DNA of 15,005 bases, taken from Actinomycetota bacterium (GTDB lineage Bacteria > Actinomycetota > Thermoleophilia > UBA2241). The DNA is taken from contig PMKK01000248.1 in NCBI GenBank assembly GCA_003157715.1, positions 6,184-21,188 of the forward strand, written 5' to 3'. Numbering within the stretch: position 1 is the stretch's first letter; every line of letters begins with the position of its first letter. The position numbers and the translations under genes were made by a program. This document shows positions 7,630-13,966 of the stretch, piece after piece. The notes beneath the pieces are model-generated. The model saw nothing but the letters and a program-made list of their open reading frames with translations, had not been told where the DNA came from and did no database searches.

Positions 7630-8637
7630 TCACAGCTCCCACCGGGTCAGACACGAACCCCAGGTCAGGCCCGCGCCGAAGCCCACGATGAGCAGACGAT
7701 CGCCGCTCTTGAGGCGCCCCTGCTCCATGGCGTCGTGCAGACAGAGCGGGATCGAGGCGCAGGAGGTGTTGCCGAAGCGGTCGAGGTTGTAGAAGACCTG
7801 TCTGTCCGTGAAGCCGAGCAGGCCGGCGACCTTTTCGATGATGCGCAGGTTGGCCTGGTGGGGCACGAAGAGGTCGACGTCGGCGGCCGTCAGACCGGCA
7901 TCGTCGAGCGTCTTCTGGCAGGACTCCACGACCCGGCGCGTGGCAAAGCGGTAGACCTCGCGACCGTTCATGCGCAAGAAGTGCTGGCGCGCGTCGACCG
8001 TCTCGTGGCTGGCCGGCAGCCTGGTGCCGCCCGCCGGCATGGCCAGGAAGGGCGCCCCGCTGCCGTCGTTGCCGAGGTCGAAAGCGAAGATCGAGCCGTT
8101 GTCGGAGGGCCGTACGAGCACCGCGCCGGCACCGTCGCCGAACAGCACGCTGGTGCCGCGGTCCTGCCAGTCGAGCGCCTTGGAGATGGCCTCGGCGCCG
8201 GTCACCAGCACCGTGTCGTAGATGCCGGCCGAGACGAAGGCGGTAGCCACGGCCAGACCGTACACGAAGCCGGTGCAGCCCGACTGCACGTCGAAGGCCC
8301 CGGCATTGCGGGCGCCGATGGCCTCGGCGATCACCGAAGCCGTCGCCGGGAACATCGTGTCGGGCACGAGCGAGGTGCTGATCACGAGGTCGATGTCCTC
8401 GGCGTGATAGCCGTTGCCGGCGAGCAGGTCGTTGGCCGCCTCGATCGCCAGGTCGGAGGTCGCCTGGTCGGGCCGGCAGATGCGCCGCTCACGGATACCG
8501 GTGCGCGACGAGATCCACTCGTCGGAGGTATCGATGGTGCGCGCCAGCTCCGCGTTGGTCAGGATGCGTTCGGGGATCGACACGCCGAGAGCCGCGATCT
8601 TCGCTCCGTGGACGAGTCCCCGCTGGAGGCCGATCAC
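7630..8637 (-). CDS. fabH: Beta-ketoacyl-ACP synthase III
   Basis: FabH starts fatty acid synthesis by condensing an acyl-CoA primer with malonyl-ACP. The 335-residue product carries the triad Cys121 ([10 protein letters not shown]), His260 ([10 protein letters not shown]) and Asn290 ([12 protein letters not shown]). Early landmarks are [28 protein letters not shown] and [10 protein letters not shown]. The start is the GTG at 8637, which overlaps the fabZ stop as GTGA. Other valines near the N-terminus are GTC codons and cannot start. This leaves about ten residues before the usual first strand ([10 protein letters not shown]), an acceptable length. The primer preference (acetyl versus branched) cannot be judged by eye. 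Confidence 0.96.
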   Translation of the reverse strand: MIGLQRGLVHGAKIAALGVSIPERILTNAELARTIDTSDEWISSRTGIRERRICRPDQATSDLAIEAANDLLAGNGYHAEDIDLVISTSLVPDTMFPATASVIAEAIGARNAGAFDVQSGCTGFVYGLAVATAFVSAGIYDTVLVTGAEAISKALDWQDRGTSVLFGDGAGAVLVRPSDNGSIFAFDLGNDGSGAPFLAMPAGGTRLPASHETVDARQHFLRMNGREVYRFATRRVVESCQKTLDDAGLTAADVDLFVPHQANLRIIEKVAGLLGFTDRQVFYNLDRFGNTSCASIPLCLHDAMEQGRLKSGDRLLIVGFGAGLTWGSCLTRWEL

Positions 8638-9131
8638 CGGTCCTGCCCCGCGCCGGAGCTCAGCCGCGCCTGGCCCGACGCCGTCTCCTGGGCGTCGGTC
8701 AAAGCGAACATGAGCTCGCCGCGACAGGCGGTCTCGCCGGCGACGCTGGCGCTTACCTTGCCGCGGCCCACCGCGCTGCGGGCCATGGTGACCTCGACAC
8801 TCAGGTCGAGCGTGTCGCCCGGCACCACCACGCGCTTGAACCGCACCTTGTCGATGCCGGCGAACAGGACGAGCTTGCCCTTGTTGGCCGGATGCGAGAG
8901 CGCGGTCACGACGCCCGCCTGGGCGAGCGCCTCGACGATCAGCACGCCCGGCATGACCGGGTTGCCGGGAAAGTGACCCGCGAACCACCAGTCGTCCTCG
9001 CGCACGAGCCGGCGGGCGTGGCAGCGTTCGCCCGGGACGAGCTCGACGACGCAGTCGAGCAGCAGGAACGGCGGACGGTGGGGAATGAGCTCCTCGATCT
9101 GGTCACGCGTGAGGGCGACGGCGGCGCTCAT
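8634..9131 (-). CDS. fabZ: 3-hydroxyacyl-ACP dehydratase
   Basis: FabZ removes water from 3-hydroxyacyl-ACP. The 165-residue protein has the hot-dog fold signature: [11 protein letters not shown], then [22 protein letters not shown] with catalytic His53 and Glu67, then [13 protein letters not shown]. coli FabZ has 151 residues; the excess here is a C-terminal tail ([20 protein letters not shown]) of low complexity. The start codon at 9131 overlaps the anti-sigma stop as ATGA, and the stop overlaps the fabH start as GTGA. FabZ synthesis is therefore coupled to both neighbours. It is the first metabolic gene after the sigma/anti-sigma pair. Confidence 0.95.
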   Translation of the reverse strand: MSAAVALTRDQIEELIPHRPPFLLLDCVVELVPGERCHARRLVREDDWWFAGHFPGNPVMPGVLIVEALAQAGVVTALSHPANKGKLVLFAGIDKVRFKRVVVPGDTLDLSVEVTMARSAVGRGKVSASVAGETACRGELMFALTDAQETASGQARLSSGAGQDR

Positions 9132-9529
9132 GCCCGCGCCTCGTCCTGCCCGGGGTGGTGACCGTACTTGTGCTGCAGGCCGATCGCCACGGCGGCGAGG
9201 GCCAGTCCGTAGTAGCCGTAGTAGCGGATGCGACGCGGCACGCGGCCGGGCAGCACGCCGCGCGTCGCGCTCGCCAGGGCGCGCTCCAGGGTCGAGGGCT
9301 GGGGCTGCGACTCGACGGCCGCCATGACGCGATCGGCAAACCCGGGCGGCACATCGACGGTGACCTCACGCGTGGCCTGCAGCACGCCGTGCGCGGCGGC
9401 CAGAGCCTGCAGCTCGGCGGCACAGTCGGCACAGAAACTGAGATGCTTCTGGAACTCGACCACCTGGCCGTCGTCGAGCTCGCAGTCGATGTAGCGCTGG
9501 ATGATCTCGCGGCACGAAACGCAGTCCAT
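9128..9529 (-). CDS. Zinc-finger (ZAS/HC2) anti-sigma factor, membrane-anchored
   Basis: This small protein of 133 residues matches the zinc-binding anti-sigma domain. It has Cys3/Cys6 near the N-terminus and His29-x3-Cys33-x2-Cys36 in [13 protein letters not shown], with a typical [10 protein letters not shown] helix before them. Such proteins hold their cognate ECF sigma factor inactive at the membrane or release it on a redox or envelope signal. After a linker (about residues 50-100, rich in Pro, Gln and Arg) one hydrophobic segment (about 103-119, [13 protein letters not shown]) could cross the membrane. Only some 14 residues remain outside, so there is no large sensor domain. The gene starts within the sigma stop codon (TGATG) and ends within the fabZ start (ATGA). 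The membrane topology is inferred. Confidence 0.88.
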   Translation of the reverse strand: MDCVSCREIIQRYIDCELDDGQVVEFQKHLSFCADCAAELQALAAAHGVLQATREVTVDVPPGFADRVMAAVESQPQPSTLERALASATRGVLPGRVPRRIRYYGYYGLALAAVAIGLQHKYGHHPGQDEARA

Positions 9530-10107
9530 CAGGTCTCCTCGTCGAGCGCGCCGCCGGCCCGCAGACGCAGCCGCAGCGACGTGCGGCCGCGGTGCACGCA
9601 GGCCTTGATCGTGCCGAGCGGCCGGTCGAGGGCGTCGGAGATCTCGCCGTAGCGCAGCCCGTAGAGGTCGCGTAGCACGAGCGGCAGACGATAGTCGGGA
9701 GGCAGGTCGGCGAGCGCCTGCATGACGGTCGCATAGCCGGCGCGCCGCAGCACCTCGGCCTCGGGGTCGGCGACCGGTTCGGGCACGTCGGGCAGCGCGC
9801 CGTACTTACGTTCGCGGCGCTGGTAGTCGATGATCGCGTTCAGCGCCAGGCGGAAGAACCACGTCGTGAAGGTCGAGTAGCCGCGGAACCCGTTGAGTTT
9901 CTGGTGCAGGCGCAGGAACGCTTCCTGCGACGCGTCCTCGGCGTCGATGTGATTGCCGAGCAGGTTGTACGCCATCGTGTAGACCATGCCCTGATACCTC
10001 TCCACTATCCTGCGAAACGCCTCCCGGTCACCCGCGGTCGCAGCCTCCAGGTCGTGCGGGCTGGGTTCGGGAAGATCGGTGTGGTCCGCAAGGTTAGACG
10101 GCGTCAT
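9529..10107 (-). CDS. ECF-family RNA polymerase sigma factor
   Basis: This is a group 4 (ECF) sigma factor of 192 residues. Region 2 spans about residues 22-95, with FRRIVERYQGMVYTMAYNLLGN, DAEDASQEAFLRLHQKLNGF and TWFFRLALNAIIDYQRRERK, which bind core polymerase and the -10 element. Region 4 follows from about residue 125, with LPPDYRLPLVLRDLYGLRYGEISDALDRPLGTIKACVHRGR, a helix-turn-helix for the -35 element. The linker is short and acidic with no region 3. The ATG at 10107 is preferred. An in-frame GTG at 10155 would add 16 residues with no better ribosome site; the nearest AGGAG lies about 20 bases before the ATG. It heads the string that continues through the fatty acid genes, and its partner is the next gene. 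Confidence 0.93.
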   Translation of the reverse strand: MTPSNLADHTDLPEPSPHDLEAATAGDREAFRRIVERYQGMVYTMAYNLLGNHIDAEDASQEAFLRLHQKLNGFRGYSTFTTWFFRLALNAIIDYQRRERKYGALPDVPEPVADPEAEVLRRAGYATVMQALADLPPDYRLPLVLRDLYGLRYGEISDALDRPLGTIKACVHRGRTSLRLRLRAGGALDEET

Positions 10108-10203
10108 AGGGCAAAAGGTTGCAAGGTCTCCTCGGATGATGCGATCGGCTGCCACGAACCGGCGATGACCGCCGCGGCCGCGCAGGGCTGTGGTGGGTCT
10201 CTC

Positions 10204-10209
10204 AGTCTA
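10204..10209 (-). promoter_or_regulatory. Possible -10 box for the sigma/fatty-acid operon
   Basis: On the - strand TAGACT fits the TAnnnT pattern of high-GC promoters and is one of the few non-GC hexamers in the 241-base gap between cbiO and the sigma gene. No convincing -35 is seen 16-18 bases upstream, where the CGGCG repeat lies. The implied leader to the ATG at 10107 is about 90 bases. Confidence 0.25.
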
Positions 10210-10213
10210 CACC

Positions 10214-10235
10214 CGGCGCGGCGCGGCGCGGCGCG
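10214..10235. repeat. CGGCG tandem repeat
   Basis: Four perfect copies of CGGCG plus two bases run in tandem in the cbiO/sigma intergenic region. This is a simple-sequence tract in otherwise non-repetitive DNA and may slip in replication. It lies where a -35 element for the sigma operon would be expected. Confidence 0.7.
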
Positions 10236-10239
10236 AACG

Positions 10240-10270
10240 GGCGCGGCGCCGGTCCCCGCCGGCCCGCGCC
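10240..10270 (-). terminator. Strong GC hairpin between cbiO and the sigma gene
   Basis: Arms GGCGCGG and GCCGG (10240-10246, 10248-10252) pair with CCGGC and CCGCGCC (10259-10263, 10264-10270). This gives a 12-bp stem with one bulged base and a 6-base loop. It lies about 80 bases past the cbiO stop. No T-tract follows on either strand, so it may be a Rho-assisted terminator or an RNA structure that blocks read-through. The rest of the gap (10271-10348) shows no clear signal. Confidence 0.35.
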
Positions 10271-10348
10271 GGCCTCACCGTGACGCCGTCGCGAGCGCCG
10301 CGCGTCGAGGTCGTGCCGTGGTCGCCGGCGGCCTGGCGTGCCGTCACG

Positions 10349-11296
10349 TCACTGCCTGCGGTGTTCGTGCCGGTGTTCGGGCTGACCTTCGGCGTGGCGT
10401 TCCAGGCCGGGCGGATGAGCGTGGGGGTGCGAGTGCAGCAAGGCGCCGTGATGGTGGGCGTGCTCGTGGATGAGGTTGACGGCAAGCAGCAGGTCGCGGT
10501 CGGCCAGTACGTCGGCCAGCGGCCCGTCGGTCGCCGGACGGTGGTCCTCGCCGAGAACGACCGCCCGATCAGCGAGCCGCTCGAGGACGTCGAGCTGGTG
10601 CGTGGCCACGACGATCGTCTTGCCCGCGCGGTTCAGCGTCGCGAGCAACTCGATGAGCCATTCCTGAGTGCGCGGGTCGAGGCCGTTGGTGGGCTCGTCG
10701 AGCATCAGCACCTCGGGGTTGATCGACAGCACCGAGGCCAGGGCGACCTTCTTCTTCTCGCCGCCGCTCAGGTTGTAGGGCGCGCGCTCGGCGAGCGCGC
10801 CGAGACCAAGCATGCCCAGGGTGTCTTCGACCCGGGCGACGATCTCGTCGTGGGGCAGGCCGAGGTGCAGCGGACCAAAGGCGATCTCGTCGCGCACGGT
10901 GGGGTTGAAGAGCTGGGCGTCGGCGCTCTGAAAGACCATGCCGACGCGGCGACGAAAACGCTGCGCCGTCGCTTCGTCTTTGAGCGCCCCCGCGTCGATG
11001 CGCTCACCGAAGGCCTCGACCGTACCGTGCGTCGGCTCGACGAGACCGGCCAGGACCTTGAGAAGGGTGGACTTGCCCGAGCCGTTGGCGCCCAGTATGG
11101 CAAGGCGCTCGCCGCGATCGACGGCCAGATCGACCGCGGCAAGCGCCTCGACCCCCGCGGCGTAGTCGTAGCCGACGCCGGCCAGCCGGAACAACGTGAC
11201 CGGCAGTTCGCGGCCGGCGGGCATGGCGCCGGGCGGCCCTGCGGGCGACCGCTCGGACCCCGCCGAAGGCGGCTCCGCCGGCGGACGGGCGTTCAT
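10349..11296 (-). CDS. cbiO: ECF nickel/cobalt transporter ATP-binding subunit with His-rich tail
   Basis: CbiO powers uptake of Co2+ or Ni2+ by the energy-coupling-factor importer formed with CbiM and CbiQ. The 315-residue protein has Walker A GANGSGKST, the Q-loop FQSADAQLF, signature LSGGEKKKVALA, Walker B VLMLDEPTNGLD and the H-loop ATHQ. FQSADAQLFNPTVRDEIAFGPLHLGL is strongly typical of CbiO/EcfA. The last 39 residues hold 13 histidines (HEHAHHHG, HSHPHAH, HRHEH), a probable metal-binding tail of a kind known in NikO/CbiO proteins. The ATG at 11296 shares a base with the cbiQ stop (TGATG). It precedes 24 Pro/Ala-rich residues of no family likeness, and an ATG at 11224 is an alternative start. 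Nickel and cobalt cannot be told apart here. Confidence 0.93.
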   Translation of the reverse strand: MNARPPAEPPSAGSERSPAGPPGAMPAGRELPVTLFRLAGVGYDYAAGVEALAAVDLAVDRGERLAILGANGSGKSTLLKVLAGLVEPTHGTVEAFGERIDAGALKDEATAQRFRRRVGMVFQSADAQLFNPTVRDEIAFGPLHLGLPHDEIVARVEDTLGMLGLGALAERAPYNLSGGEKKKVALASVLSINPEVLMLDEPTNGLDPRTQEWLIELLATLNRAGKTIVVATHQLDVLERLADRAVVLGEDHRPATDGPLADVLADRDLLLAVNLIHEHAHHHGALLHSHPHAHPPGLERHAEGQPEHRHEHRRQ

Positions 11297-12183
11297 CAGC
11301 GCGACCCTGCAGTAAGCTCGAACCAGACCAGGGCGACGAGCGCCACGGTCACGGCGACGCTCCACACGACGTCCAGCCGTCGCAGGTGCCAGGCGCTCAG
11401 CGTCCGCGCCTCGCCCGTGTAGCCGCGCGAGATCATCGCCAGGTAGACCTGTTCGCTCGTGGCCTGCGACTTGCCGAACACCGCCGCCACCGTGCCCCCC
11501 AAGAAGTGGCGGTCCTCGCGGCTCGAGACGCGGCCGACCAGTCTGCTCGTGCGGGCGATCGTCATGTCCTGGACGAGCCTGACGAGCGTGAACACGTAGC
11601 GATAGGCCACGGCGAGCACGAAGACAAGACCGCGCGGCAGGCCGACCGCGCGCATCGCCTTGAGCAGGTCGGACCACGGCGTGGTGAGCGTGAGCAGCAC
11701 GCTGAACGACACGACGGTCGTGACCCGCAAAACGAGGCGCCCGAAGGCGAACAGCCCCGGCGCCGTGATCGCGAGCGAGCGCGGCAGCGGCCAGAAGGGA
11801 GCGCCGTGCGACCAGAGCGTCACCAGGGCGTGTCCCGGCGTGACGATGTTGAAGATCGCCGGCAGCATGACCGCCGCGGTGAAGAGCGGAATGAACAACC
11901 ACGCCCGGGCGGCGAACTGCCGCAGCCCGATCCGCGACGCCGGCACCAGGGCTACCGCCAGGCCAAGGAGCACGAACAGCACGCTCATCCTGGTAGCCAG
12001 GGCGGCGATCACGACGAGCGCCAGCAGGCTGACGAGCTTGACGCGCGGATCGAGGCGCTGCAGCAGCCCCGGCCTGCGAGCCAGCTTGTCGGAAGTGATG
12101 GCGCGCTCGACCCAGGCGGCCAGCGTGCCCAGCAGCCGGTCGGTGAACAGGCGCCGGGAACGGCGCGGGCGGGCGCGAGACAT
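11296..12183 (-). CDS. cbiQ: ECF nickel/cobalt transporter transmembrane coupling protein (EcfT type)
   Basis: CbiQ is the EcfT coupling subunit that links the substrate-binding membrane protein to the ATPase. The 295-residue protein has the CbiQ layout. LDPRVKLVSLLALVVIAAL opens the membrane region, with further hydrophobic segments at about residues 65-85, 95-115 and 140-165. The long cytoplasmic helices carry the coupling motifs in LLKAMRAVGLPRG and AMISRGYTGEA, corresponding to the XRX coupling signatures. A last membrane segment (DVVWSVAVTVALVALVWFEL) ends the protein. The start at 12183 lies 49 bases after cbiM and the stop overlaps the cbiO start. The Arg-rich N-terminus (MSRARPRRSRR) fits a cytoplasmic side. 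Confidence 0.93.
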   Translation of the reverse strand: MSRARPRRSRRLFTDRLLGTLAAWVERAITSDKLARRPGLLQRLDPRVKLVSLLALVVIAALATRMSVLFVLLGLAVALVPASRIGLRQFAARAWLFIPLFTAAVMLPAIFNIVTPGHALVTLWSHGAPFWPLPRSLAITAPGLFAFGRLVLRVTTVVSFSVLLTLTTPWSDLLKAMRAVGLPRGLVFVLAVAYRYVFTLVRLVQDMTIARTSRLVGRVSSREDRHFLGGTVAAVFGKSQATSEQVYLAMISRGYTGEARTLSAWHLRRLDVVWSVAVTVALVALVWFELTAGSR

Positions 12184-12232
12184 CGGCCGCGACGGGCTCC
12201 ACTGTGCGATCAGTCCGCGTGGCGAGCCGCGC

Positions 12233-13282
12233 TCAGAGCACGCCGTCCGCGGGCGGCGGGACGACCTGCGTCGGAGTGGCCACCTGCGTCCGGGTCGCCC
12301 GGCGTCGCAGCCTGACGAGCAGCCAGACGATCGCCGTGAGCACCGCCGCGCCGACCAGCGCGCTTACCATGTACGACACGACGGTCCAGACGCCGCCGGC
12401 GCCGTTCCAGCCGTACCCGGGCAGCAGGCCGCGCCAGTGACCGCCCAGGTGAGCGAGGCCTTTGGGCACGTAGCCGATGCGCTGAGCGAGCTCGTCGTTT
12501 CCCCACTCGCCAAAGGCGCCGCCGCTCGCCAGCAGCCCGAGGGGCACGGCGGCGATGAGCACGGCCAGCAGGGCGACGATCCAGCGGCGGCGCACGGGCC
12601 TCGTGCCGGCGCCGGCCTCGAACAGCTCGGGGCTCTGGCGGCGCAGCACCGCGAAGACACCGATCGTGAAGGCCGCCTCGACGGGGCCCACGATCAGGGC
12701 ATGCGAGCCGATCATCGCCGGGATCGTCGTCGTGAGTCCGTAGGGAGCATATTGAGCCATGCCGTTCACGGTGTGCAGCAGAGGCTGGATGCCGAGCTCG
12801 ATGCTGTTCAGGAAGGCGGCCGCTACAAGCCCGCACCAGGCACCGATGCCGGCCGCGACGAGACGCCGCGACGACTGCAGGTCGCTGCCGCCGGCCACCA
12901 GGCGATACACGGCGTAGCCGGCGTACGGCATGACGATCGCCATGTTCAGGCAGTTGATGCCGAGCGTGAGAATACCGCCGTCGCCAAAGAAGAAAGCCTG
13001 GATGATGAGGGCGGCGGTCACCGCCAGGCAGGCGATCTCCGGCCCGGCGATCACGGCGATCAGCACCGCCCCGACGGCATGCGCCGTCGTGCCTCCGGCC
13101 ACCGGCACGTTGAGCATCATGACGAGAAACGAGAAGGCCGCGCCGAAAGCCAGCACGGGGATCATCTTGGGCTGTGACAGGAGCTGCTTGGTGCGCCGGT
13201 TAGCCCGATACCAGACGGGCACGGTGAGCGCCCAGCCGGCGGCGATCGTCTCTGGTCCCAGATAGCCGTCGGGTATATGCAT
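12233..13282 (-). CDS. cbiM: ECF nickel/cobalt transporter substrate-specific subunit CbiM, with fused N-component-like C-terminus
   Basis: CbiM binds the metal ion in the membrane. The 349-residue protein begins MHIPDGYLGPE, the invariant CbiM/NikM start in which the N-terminal residues and His2 help bind the metal, so the ATG at 13282 is secure. Downstream, AGGTTAHAVGAVLIAVIAGPE and LIIQAFFFGDGGILTLGINCLNMAIV are hallmark segments, the first with the second metal-site histidine. About residues 230-349 form a C-terminal unit: a membrane helix, an extracytoplasmic loop (SGGAFGEWGNDELAQRIGYV) and a second helix. It matches the CbiN/PDGLE-type module fused to some CbiM proteins, which explains why no separate cbiN is present. 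No cobalamin riboswitch is seen; only 25 bases separate it from fur. Confidence 0.94.
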   Translation of the reverse strand: MHIPDGYLGPETIAAGWALTVPVWYRANRRTKQLLSQPKMIPVLAFGAAFSFLVMMLNVPVAGGTTAHAVGAVLIAVIAGPEIACLAVTAALIIQAFFFGDGGILTLGINCLNMAIVMPYAGYAVYRLVAGGSDLQSSRRLVAAGIGAWCGLVAAAFLNSIELGIQPLLHTVNGMAQYAPYGLTTTIPAMIGSHALIVGPVEAAFTIGVFAVLRRQSPELFEAGAGTRPVRRRWIVALLAVLIAAVPLGLLASGGAFGEWGNDELAQRIGYVPKGLAHLGGHWRGLLPGYGWNGAGGVWTVVSYMVSALVGAAVLTAIVWLLVRLRRRATRTQVATPTQVVPPPADGVL

Positions 13283-13307
13283 GGCTCTCCCTGTCGCTAC
13301 CCTGGTG

Positions 13308-13742
13308 TCAGTCCGGCGTCGACTCGGCCGGGCCGCGGCAGTCGCGGCAGCGGCCGAACACGGTCATGCGCACCCCGCGCACGTCAAAGCCGTCGGCGTC
13401 GAGCAGCTCTCGCCGCACGGGTTCGAGAAGCTCGTCGTCGAGGTGACCGACCGCTCCGCAGGCCTCGCAGACGAAATGGTGGTGCACCGGCGAGAGGGCG
13501 ACCTCGTAGAAGATGGCGACCCCCGCCAGCCTGGTCTCCTGGACGAGATCGAGGCCGACCAGCAGCTGGAGCGTGCGATAGACGGTGGAGACGCTGACCT
13601 CGGGCAGCGTCTCCTGCACCTCGGCGGCGATCTCTTCGGCGGTGCGATGGCGGCCACCGTCGCGCACCGCCTCCCAGACGGCCATGCGCTGCGGCGTCAG
13701 ACGGTAGCCGGCCTTGCGCAATGTCTCGCGAGCGTGATGCAT
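13308..13742 (-). CDS. Fur-family metal-responsive transcriptional regulator
   Basis: The 144-residue protein is a Fur/Zur/Nur/PerR-type repressor. It has an N-terminal winged helix (LRKAGYRLTPQRMAVWEAV, then the recognition helix around VSVSTVYRTLQLL) and a dimerisation domain with HHHFVCEACG. The structural zinc site is Cys92-x2-Cys95 plus Cys132-x2-Cys135. His87-His89 and His100 are candidates for the regulatory site. As first gene of an operon with the metal importer (25-base gap to cbiM), it probably controls nickel or cobalt uptake. A Nur-like role is inferred from position only. The ATG at 13742 has no ribosome-binding site in front of it, and the candidate promoter places the transcript start almost at the ATG. 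Confidence 0.93.
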   Translation of the reverse strand: MHHARETLRKAGYRLTPQRMAVWEAVRDGGRHRTAEEIAAEVQETLPEVSVSTVYRTLQLLVGLDLVQETRLAGVAIFYEVALSPVHHHFVCEACGAVGHLDDELLEPVRRELLDADGFDVRGVRMTVFGRCRDCRGPAESTPD

Positions 13743-13744
13743 AG

Positions 13745-13777
13745 TGCGACGCTATCGCAATCGCGACCTTGTTGCAA
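13745..13777 (-). promoter_or_regulatory. Candidate fur promoter with overlapping inverted repeat
   Basis: On the - strand TTGCAA (13777-13772) and TAGCGT (13754-13749) are 17 bases apart and make a plausible -35/-10 pair. TGCGA (13745-13749) and TCGCA (13755-13759) form an inverted repeat with a 5-base spacer that covers the -10. This is a natural place for autoregulation by the Fur-family protein. The transcript would start within a base or two of the ATG at 13742. The site does not match the classical AT-rich Fur box. Confidence 0.4.
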
Positions 13778-13830
13778 GAACGAATACATCGCGAATCAGT
13801 CAGACGCCGGCGCCCGCTTCATCGACCGGC

Positions 13831-13885
13831 GCGCCACGTCACACCACACCACGCCACGTCACGCCATGTCACGCCATGTCACGTC
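13831..13885. repeat. 10-bp tandem repeat, consensus ACGCCAYGTC
   Basis: Five consecutive 10-base units lie end to end: GCGCCACGTC, ACACCACACC, ACGCCACGTC, ACGCCATGTC and ACGCCATGTC, followed by a partial ACGTC. The last two full units are identical. The period is close to one helical turn, so repeated bases face the same side of the DNA. The tract lies between the divergent fur and DUF3786 genes and is not explained by coding. Confidence 0.85.
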
Positions 13886-13892
13886 GGCCGCC

Positions 13893-13907
13893 CAGTGTCG
13901 TACACTG
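13893..13907 (+). promoter_or_regulatory. Inverted repeat and possible -10 box upstream of the DUF3786 gene
   Basis: CAGTGT and ACACTG are perfect inverted arms around a 3-base centre (CGT). TACACT (13901-13906), within the right arm, fits a TAnnnT -10 box. The expected -35 position falls in the end of the tandem repeat and is poor. The repeat could be an operator that covers the promoter of the DUF3786 gene. Confidence 0.35.
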
Positions 13908-13966
13908 TGACGAATGCCCGCGCATGCTCATCAGAGGCGCGACGCGGAGTCGACAAGGGGACGAGC

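Noticed and set aside
7735..8976. Large + strand open frame opposite fabH and fabZ
   Set aside because: It is antisense to two genes with complete catalytic motifs, and the translation has no recognisable domain.
10085..10120. ECF-type autoregulatory promoter (TGCAAC, 16-base spacer, CCGTC) overlapping the sigma start codon
   Set aside because: The match is loose and would place the transcript start inside the sigma coding region, with no later usable start codon.
10190..12315. Long + strand open frames opposite cbiO and cbiQ (10190-11422, 11386-12315 and others)
   Set aside because: They are antisense to well-supported genes, rich in Arg, Gly, Asp and His, and show no motif. Long antisense frames are expected at this base composition.
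13283..13307. Cobalamin or NiCo riboswitch before cbiM
   Set aside because: The gap is only 25 bases, too short for any such RNA element, and no B12-box is visible upstream of fur.
13831..13885. CRISPR array
   Set aside because: Units are only 10 bases and directly adjacent with no spacers; no cas genes are present.
13769..13966. N-terminal extension of the DUF3786 protein through the tandem repeat
   Set aside because: The frame is open but encodes a His/Thr/Ser-rich stretch made by the 10-bp repeat, with no family likeness. The GTG at 13967 has AAGGGG 6 bases upstream.
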